A program made the translations under genes and the position numbers. A DNA stretch of 12,061 nucleotides. It comes from Gonapodya sp. JEL0774. Its lineage: Eukaryota; Monoblepharomycota; Monoblepharidomycetes; Monoblepharidales; Gonapodyaceae. The stretch lies in NCBI GenBank assembly GCA_027604505.1, contig JADIIX010000350.1, positions 1 to 12,061 of the forward strand, in the 5' to 3' direction. Shown one piece after another: positions 7,265 to 12,061 of this stretch (position 1 is the stretch's first letter; each line of letters begins with the position of its first letter). Under the pieces are notes generated by a model. That model saw nothing but the letters and a program-made list of their open reading frames with translations, searched no databases and was not told the DNA's origin.

Positions 7265-8491
7265 ATGACCGGCAGATCTGAAGACGATCCAAAAAAGGCC
7301 TTGGGTCCACCTCCCACGCTTCAAGAAACATACACGGATCAGACAACTGCGGCGAACAAACAGGCCCCATACGTCAGTCCAGAACAAAAAACCGGCGATC
7401 TCAACCGACCACTCCAGGTTCTGACGTCTGAAATCACAGCGCTGAAAAAGGACTACGAAAATGTCCGTCTACAACTCAACAGAGTCATCGAAGTCAACCG
7501 TCACCTTCAAAACCAAATTGACGAACGTGAGATCCGCCATGAGGAAACAACAATGGACCCAGGACTCACGACAAACCAACAATCCGAAATCGACTCGCTC
7601 CTCTCGCCACTACTCTACCAACTGGACTCTTTCCGACGCCAGTTCCACAGTCTCACCAACGAGAACATTGAATTACGGACTGAGATGGACACCATTCGGA
7701 AACAGTTGGCCGAGCAAACCACAAAACCCACCTCCGCTGCGCAGACGTTCGCACGCTCCACATCTCCGCAAATCAAGGCGTCCCCACTCCCTGAGCTCGA
7801 TGGAGATACAACAAAATACAAAGCATGGAGATCTCTGCTCGGACACCACATGATCCTACGGGGACATGAATTCTCGAACGCACTGACACGAACGACATGG
7901 GTCGCAACCTCACTTCGGGGCACAGCGCAAACCTGGTACACTACGTGGTACAACCGAGAAATTGCAGCCGATGGAGAGTTTGAATGGGTCCGTTTCTTAC
8001 GGGACATGGATGCAGTTTTTGGCGATCCCCTGGAGGAACAGAACGCACGATACGAGCTTGGAAGGTTGCGCATGAAGGACACAGAACGATTCGGGGAGTA
8101 CCTGATTCGTTTCCAGGCTCTTCGCGACATGCTCGAATACCCGGATCGCGCTCTGATCGCACCGTTCGAACAAGGTTTGTGGCCGTCAATCAAGGAGAAA
8201 CTACGCATGTCATCCTACGACTCGGAGGATCTACAAAGTACCATCAATATGGCACGGAAATTGGCAATTACGGCGATACCACCAACACGCTCCTACGGCA
8301 AACAGACCACGCCCAGATCTCAAATCACCACGACAGAGCAGCCCGGGCCAACGACCCAAAAGTTCTGGTGCGACAAACACAAGGAAAACTATACACACAA
8401 AACGGAGGAGTGCAGGTGGAAACAGAAGAATGACAAGGAGGAACTGTCAGGAACTGGGTCGACGGCGGGAAACGTGAGGGTCCAGGGGTGA
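7265..8491 (+). CDS. gag: Gag polyprotein of the Ty3/gypsy element
   Basis: This is an intact 408-residue frame. The N-terminus is polar. Residues about 48-90 and 115-150 have heptad-like hydrophobic spacing consistent with coiled coils. Residues about 175-335 match the capsid-like retrotransposon Gag region (W188, then TTWVATSLRGTAQTWYTTWY, then a long helical half ending in the FEQGLWPSIKEKL segment). The C-terminus has a Cys/His module, C369-x2-H372-x5-H378-x4-C383, in place of the usual CCHC knuckle; such CHHC variants are known in some Ty3-type Gags and probably bind RNA. The product assembles the cytoplasmic virus-like particle. The ATG at 7265 is the first in frame and gives full length. 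The frame ends in TGA at 8489-8491, just after a -1 slip site that leads into protease. Minus-strand ORFs across it are shadows. Confidence 0.92.
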   Translation: MTGRSEDDPKKALGPPPTLQETYTDQTTAANKQAPYVSPEQKTGDLNRPLQVLTSEITALKKDYENVRLQLNRVIEVNRHLQNQIDEREIRHEETTMDPGLTTNQQSEIDSLLSPLLYQLDSFRRQFHSLTNENIELRTEMDTIRKQLAEQTTKPTSAAQTFARSTSPQIKASPLPELDGDTTKYKAWRSLLGHHMILRGHEFSNALTRTTWVATSLRGTAQTWYTTWYNREIAADGEFEWVRFLRDMDAVFGDPLEEQNARYELGRLRMKDTERFGEYLIRFQALRDMLEYPDRALIAPFEQGLWPSIKEKLRMSSYDSEDLQSTINMARKLAITAIPPTRSYGKQTTPRSQITTTEQPGPTTQKFWCDKHKENYTHKTEECRWKQKNDKEELSGTGSTAGNVRVQG

Positions 8492-8541
8492 GACGCCATC
8501 CTCTGGACCAACCACTGGCGCGCGCTGATGGTAGCGGCGTC
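8467..8541 (+). promoter_or_regulatory. Programmed -1 ribosomal frameshift signal (gag to pol)
   Basis: GGGAAAC at 8467-8473 lies in the gag reading phase as G GGA AAC, a classic X XXY YYZ heptamer. After a 5-nt spacer, GGTCCAGGGG (8479-8488) pairs with CCTCTGGACC (8500-8509) in a 10-bp stem with one G-U. The loop contains GACGCC (8492-8497), complementary to GGCGTC at 8536-8541, so an H-type pseudoknot can form. The gag stop lies inside the structure. The -1 frame is open from 8434 and carries protease. Every canonical part is present with proper spacing; activity is untested. Confidence 0.8.
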
Positions 8542-8763
8542 CGAGTGGGAGCAATCGAGACGGGACAGCAAAAGTTACAAAAATGGAATGTAAAATTTAC
8601 ATTTCCAAATACACCGAAATCCCCGATCGTTGATCTTGACTCTGGATGCGACCTTCTGGCAATCATGAATCCTACCTACGCAACCAACAACAACATTCCA
8701 CAACAGCCAGTTGAACCGCCCATGATGGTCACTCTCGGCGACGGTACGCACTCCACCCCTTGA
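8474..8763 (+). CDS. pol: Pol N-terminus: retroviral-type aspartic protease
   Basis: This frame is entered by the -1 shift and is open from 8434 to a TGA at 8761-8763. It reads through a polar linker into a beta-rich stretch with the catalytic signature VDLDSGCD (DSG at 8638-8646), the Asp of a retropepsin that works as a dimer to process Gag-Pol. A flap-like LGDGT follows at about 8734-8748. The frame then stops before the C-terminal ILG-type segment, which continues in the +1 frame (a GKYDIRLGLPWF-like segment at about 8824-8860). The protease is therefore split between two frames. No ATG is expected here. The gap of the split is discussed at 8756-8763. Confidence 0.8.
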
Positions 8764-11700
8764 CCTCTTAACAAACGGGCAACATCTTACGACAAAAACG
8801 ACTTTCCTACTACTTCCCCTTGGAAAATACGATATCCGACTTGGTCTACCTTGGTTTCGACTACACAACCCCACCATCCAATGGGATACCCTCGAGATTC
8901 TCACGATCCAAACCACCCCCCATGGCGGCCCCCCGCAACAAGGTCTTGCAGCGGCACGTGTGAAAGAGGTGACGGAAGCCCTGAGATCTGCGGGGGAGCC
9001 GCCGTGGGGGGACGTAATTGTTCCCCCGCCAGTAATGGCAAGTACCGAAACACGATCCGTCAACATTTCCGCATCACCTGCACTAAAAGAACCTTTCACA
9101 CTACCCAAACATTGGCCTCCATATTACAAACGATTCACCCATCTATTTGATCCGTCCCGAGCAAACACTCTACCACCGAGACGTGGAGAGTGGGATTTCA
9201 AAATCGAACTCCTTCCGGGGAAGTTGTTCCCTAAGGCCAAGGCACACTACCCGATGAAGGCGGACCACATGACAGCACTCCGACAACAGATCACGGATCT
9301 ACTGGTGAAGAAAGTCATCCGACCGTCATCATCATCAACAGCGTGCCCCGTGTTCTTCAAAAAGGAACCTGGTAAACTTCGCCTCTGCATGGATCTACGG
9401 GCAAAGAACCAGTGCATCAAGAGGAATGGTTACCGACTCCCGCACTTAAAGACACAACTCGACGACATGGCCGGAGCAGACTACTATACGCATTTCGACT
9501 TCTCAAAGATGTTCCACCAATTCCGGGTACGTGACGAAGATGTAGAGAAGACAGCATTCACTTGCCCGTTAGGTACATTCGAAGTACTCACCATGTGGGA
9601 AGGATGGGGTCCCGCCCCCAGCCACGCACAGATGATCGGGGACGAAGTCAACCGACAGGCAACAATTCGATTCCACCAAAAGTGTCGCGAAAACAACCTT
9701 GGAATTCCCACAGCCACGAACGCGATCGAAACGTATATCGACGACAACACGGCATACACCAAAGGCGGACGCACTCCGCAAAATGACATCTACCACGAAC
9801 TCCTCGTTGTCTCCTTCTTGGAAACATGCGAAGAGTGGGGACTTATACTCAATGTGAACAAACAGGTAGTATGCGCAAAGAAGGTGATGCACGGAGGATT
9901 TGAGGTCAGCAAACAAGGATTGATTATACCCGAAGACAAACGTACCAAAGTCAACAAGATACCGAGGCCACAAAACTATAAGTCCCTCCAATCGCTTCTC
10001 GGACTCGGGACCCAGTATGCACGCTTCATACCAAACTACGCGGAACTGGTTCGGCCAATGCAGGAACTGATCGGCAAAAACAAGGTGTGGACATGGGGTC
10101 CAATACAGGAGGAATCGTTTCAAGCCCTTAAAGCGGCGGTACTGAACTCGAAGGTATTAAAACCAGTTCAACTCGACCAGCCATACACAATGTACGTAGA
10201 CGCAAGTAAGTATGGAATCGGGGCGGTGCTCCTACAAAAAGACCAGCAAGACATTGAGATGCACCCTGTGGAGTTCTTCTCGCACAAGCTGCATGGCCCG
10301 GAGATCAGATACGGGGTCGGAGACAAGGAGCTCCTGTCCATCCGCAACGCGCTCAAACACTGGGAACATCTGACGGCAAACACAGAAGGCACAATCCAAG
10401 TGCGTACCAATCACCGCAACTTGCTGTGGTTCACCACACAACAACGTCTCTCGCCACGCCAAGCACGATGGGCAGAAGACCTAGCGCAGTTCAACTACGT
10501 CATCGTGCACATCCCAGGCTCGCAGAACAAAGTCGCCGACGCTCTCTCTCGGGATCCGGACTTTACCCCAACTGACGCTGAAGAGGATGACGAAATGACG
10601 CAGATTGTAATCGACAGGGATCGTTTCTTGCCCCGACCGCACTATGCGCTTCCGCGCCTCTCTGAAGACCCGACAATCTCACCCCTTGGTGGTCCCCCGC
10701 AAACAAGGGTTGAAACCACGGCAACACGGTCTAATACACTGGCTGTGATTACCCCTGCGGGGGCGCCACCGCGGGGGGAGCAATCCCCCCCGTTGCAAAT
10801 GGGGAGTAAACACGTTTCGTTCAATCTGCCTGCTACAGACATTGTATTCACGCCCCCGATCGAACACAGAAACCCGGTCCACGGAGTTAACGCGATTGAA
10901 GCGGAACCACCCACTACACTACCAGTCACAGATCCAGCACGACGGGCGGAATTGCTAAAAGCTCGGCACGACGACCCAACGGCAGGACACCCGGGAATTG
11001 AGCGCACCTTGGACAATCTCCACCGCGATGGTTACCACTGGGACACAGACCAAAAGGACGTCGAGGACTACGTTCGGTCATGTGTCTCATGCCAGATGAA
11101 CAAAACTGGTCACCACAAGCCGTATGGTGCGCTCCAACCCATCAAACCTCCAGAACAGCTCTGGGCAAGCGCACAGATGGACTTCATGACAAAACTCCCG
11201 AAGTGCACCTACCAAGACAAGATCTGGGACTCGATCATGGTAGTAATTTGCATGCTGGGTAAGATGGCGCACTTCGTTGCGTGCAATGAATCCATGACTG
11301 CCGAACAGTGCGCCGACCTCTACTTCGACACTGTCTATCGTCTTCATGGACTCCAGCGAGTAATTCTCTCGGATCGAGGACCTCAGTTCATGGCATCCTT
11401 CTGGCAACAATTATGGTCACGCATCGGCACCAAACCACAGCTCACAACGGCATGGCACCCGGAGGGAAACGGCGGGGCAGAACGACTCAACCAGAACCCG
11501 ATTGCTTACCTTCGCCATTACGTAAACTACAACCAGAACGACTGGGCAAAGTACCTAAGTATGGCTGAGTTTGTGTATAATAACTCAGGGCATTCCACCA
11601 CAGGCCAAACACCATTTTTCACGGAACACCTCTACCACCCAATCGTGGATCACCTCACCCCACTTCGCACAACTAAGCTCTCGGCACGCGGAGACGAAGC

Positions 11701-11930
11701 GGCGGAGGAGCGCTTGGCGATGATCGAACAACTGAAGGAGCATATGAAGATGGTGAAGGCGCGAATGGCAAAACAGGAAAACCAGCACCGACAAGACGCA
11801 CCTTTCGCAGTAGGCGATCTCGTCTGGCTCCTCACGAGAAATTTAACTACGTCTCGTCCCTCGAAGAAGTTAGACTACAAGAAGATCGGTCCCTACAAGA
11901 TACTTGACAAAATCAATCCCGTCACCTTCC
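8726..11930 (+). CDS. pol: Pol: protease C-terminus, reverse transcriptase, RNase H, integrase
   Basis: The frame is free of stops from 8726 to the window end; element sequence stops at 11930. RT: the palm Asp (HFDFSKMFHQF, Asp codon at 9497) and YIDD (9734-9745) are intact, but the block usually reading PFGLxNAPxxFQ is WEGWGPAPSHAQ (9596-9631). RNase H: Asp in VDASKYGIGAVL (10199), Glu in DKELL (10328), then TNHRNL where TDH is usual (Asn at 10409), and ADALSR (Asp at 10538). Integrase: zinc module His at 10967 and 10988, Cys at 11081 and 11090; catalytic Asp 11180, Asp 11372, Glu 11480 (D-x35-E); GPY/F module at about 11893 (KKIGPYKIL). These enzymes copy the RNA and insert the DNA. There is no start codon of its own; expression needs shifts upstream. 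The Asn and the interruption at 11931 suggest an inactive product. Confidence 0.92.
8756..8763 (+). other. Break between protease and RT frames (+1)
   Basis: The protease frame ends CCT TGA at a run of four C (8756-8759), while the next part of Pol is in the +1 frame. One extra C would explain it as an indel. The sequence CCT TGA C also resembles shifty stops such as those in antizyme genes, where +1 slippage reads past a UGA. The two frames overlap in 8726-8763. Confidence 0.7.
8920..9070 (+). repeat. Pol linker repeat, copy 1 (between protease and RT)
   Basis: This GC-rich linker resembles 10684-10845. Block 8920-8943 matches 10684-10708 at 21 of 25 columns, and block 8988-9012 matches 10755-10779 at 22 of 25. 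The blocks are 68 and 71 nt apart respectively. Encoded residues share GGPPQ and an AG-PP-G pattern. A hairpin pairs GGGGGGAC (9006-9013) with GTTCCCCC (9020-9027). Confidence 0.6.
10684..10845 (+). repeat. Pol linker repeat, copy 2 (between RNase H and integrase)
   Basis: This is the partner of 8920-9070. Its hairpin pairs CGGGGGG (10772-10778) with CCCCCCG (10786-10792) around a 7-nt loop, at the corresponding place. The surrounding protein is Pro/Thr-rich and unstructured in appearance, as expected of an interdomain linker. Confidence 0.6.
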
Positions 11931-12061
11931 TGTGGTGGTTCGCGGCGGAACCGTGGGTTTCTGTCCCGAAACTCAATGTATGTTTGTCTGAACTCCAGTA
12001 CAGTGTGTTGCCAAGCGGTCACAGCCGAGCCGCCGGCACAACTAAGGTCACTAGAAAAATC
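11931..12061 (+). mobile_element. Second copy of the 2059 repeat, nested in integrase
   Basis: It starts TGTGGTGGTT and aligns with 2059-2189 over 131 bases, with about eight substitutions (mostly transitions) and a few short indels. It interrupts the integrase at the point where family members normally continue toward an HPVFHVS-like segment. No purine-rich tract precedes it (the flank is CGTCACCTTCC), so it does not look like this element's own 3' LTR. It is best read as the left end of an LTR, or of a full element, nested here. The Pol frame happens to stay open through it, but single-base indels against the first copy argue it is not coding. Confidence 0.75.

Larger units (their letters stand above)
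6942..11930 (+). mobile_element. Ty3/gypsy LTR retrotransposon, 3' part displaced or lost
   Basis: The order is 5' LTR (6942-7158), primer-binding candidate, 106-nt leader, gag, protease, reverse transcriptase, RNase H, integrase. RT before integrase defines the Ty3/gypsy class rather than Ty1/copia. The element is cut at 11931, in the C-terminal module of integrase, by another repeat family. Its 3' end, polypurine tract, 3' LTR and any chromodomain are outside the window or gone. Defects visible: a frame break between protease and RT, Asp to Asn in the RNase H active site, and the interruption. No tRNA-type PBS beginning TGG follows the LTR. The element appears non-autonomous, but gag and the integrase core remain readable, so it is not very old. 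Confidence 0.93.

Noticed and set aside
7615-8208. 197-residue minus-strand ORF
   Set aside because: It lies wholly antisense to the intact gag frame and shows no domain; a shadow.
8575-9108. 177-residue minus-strand ORF
   Set aside because: Antisense to protease and the linker; composition follows the complementary strand.
9569-10123. 184-residue minus-strand ORF
   Set aside because: Antisense to RT with conserved motifs on the + strand; a shadow.
11931-12061. Extension of the integrase frame through the end of the window as a novel C-terminal domain
   Set aside because: The same DNA occurs at 2059 with frame-changing indels, so the open frame here is incidental.

Overview
The window looks like repeat-rich nuclear DNA of a fungus, probably a basidiomycete. 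I infer this from a Ty3/gypsy (Metaviridae-type) LTR retrotransposon with fungal-style features, short LTRs, decayed gene scraps and patchwork base composition. I see no bacterial gene organisation, no rRNA or tRNA gene and no CRISPR array. The species cannot be named from the sequence.

Layout. Positions 1-2058 are AT-leaning, gene-poor sequence with a partial coding end (1-165, +), a decayed coding-like scrap on the minus strand (about 553-770) and several short perfect inverted repeats. Positions 2059-2358 are a candidate solo LTR, flanked by AACT on both sides. Positions 2659-2857 are a degenerate minisatellite with a period of about 22 bp. Positions 2860-6940 hold short, mostly unconvincing ORFs. 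The ones worth recording are a possible single-pass membrane protein (4262-4831, -), a long imperfect hairpin (4775-4876), a frameshifted gene remnant (5137-5706, -) with a weak resemblance to the C-terminal helices of formin FH2 domains, an acidic ORF (6301-6507, -) and a G-quadruplex-prone tract (6766-6799).

Positions 6942-11930 are a near full-length Ty3/gypsy element in + orientation. It has a 217-bp 5' LTR ending in the inverted repeat TGTCAC/GTGACA, then a 14-nt primer-binding candidate perfectly complementary to a stretch inside the LTR (self-priming of the Tf1/sushi type), then gag, protease, reverse transcriptase, RNase H and integrase. gag and protease are linked by a textbook -1 frameshift signal: G GGA AAC in phase, a 5-nt spacer, a 10-bp stem and a possible 6-bp pseudoknot. 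Protease and RT are separated by a further +1 shift at a CCT TGA C stop. This could be a disabling 1-bp indel or, less likely, a shifty stop. From 8726 the RT-RNase H-integrase frame has no stop to the window end.

At 11931, inside the integrase C-terminal (GPY/F) module, the element is interrupted by a second copy of the sequence at 2059. This is most simply the start of an LTR of another family nested into the element. Together with an Asp-to-Asn change in the RNase H active site, it indicates a dead copy, although gag and the integrase DDE core remain readable. The 3' LTR lies outside the window.
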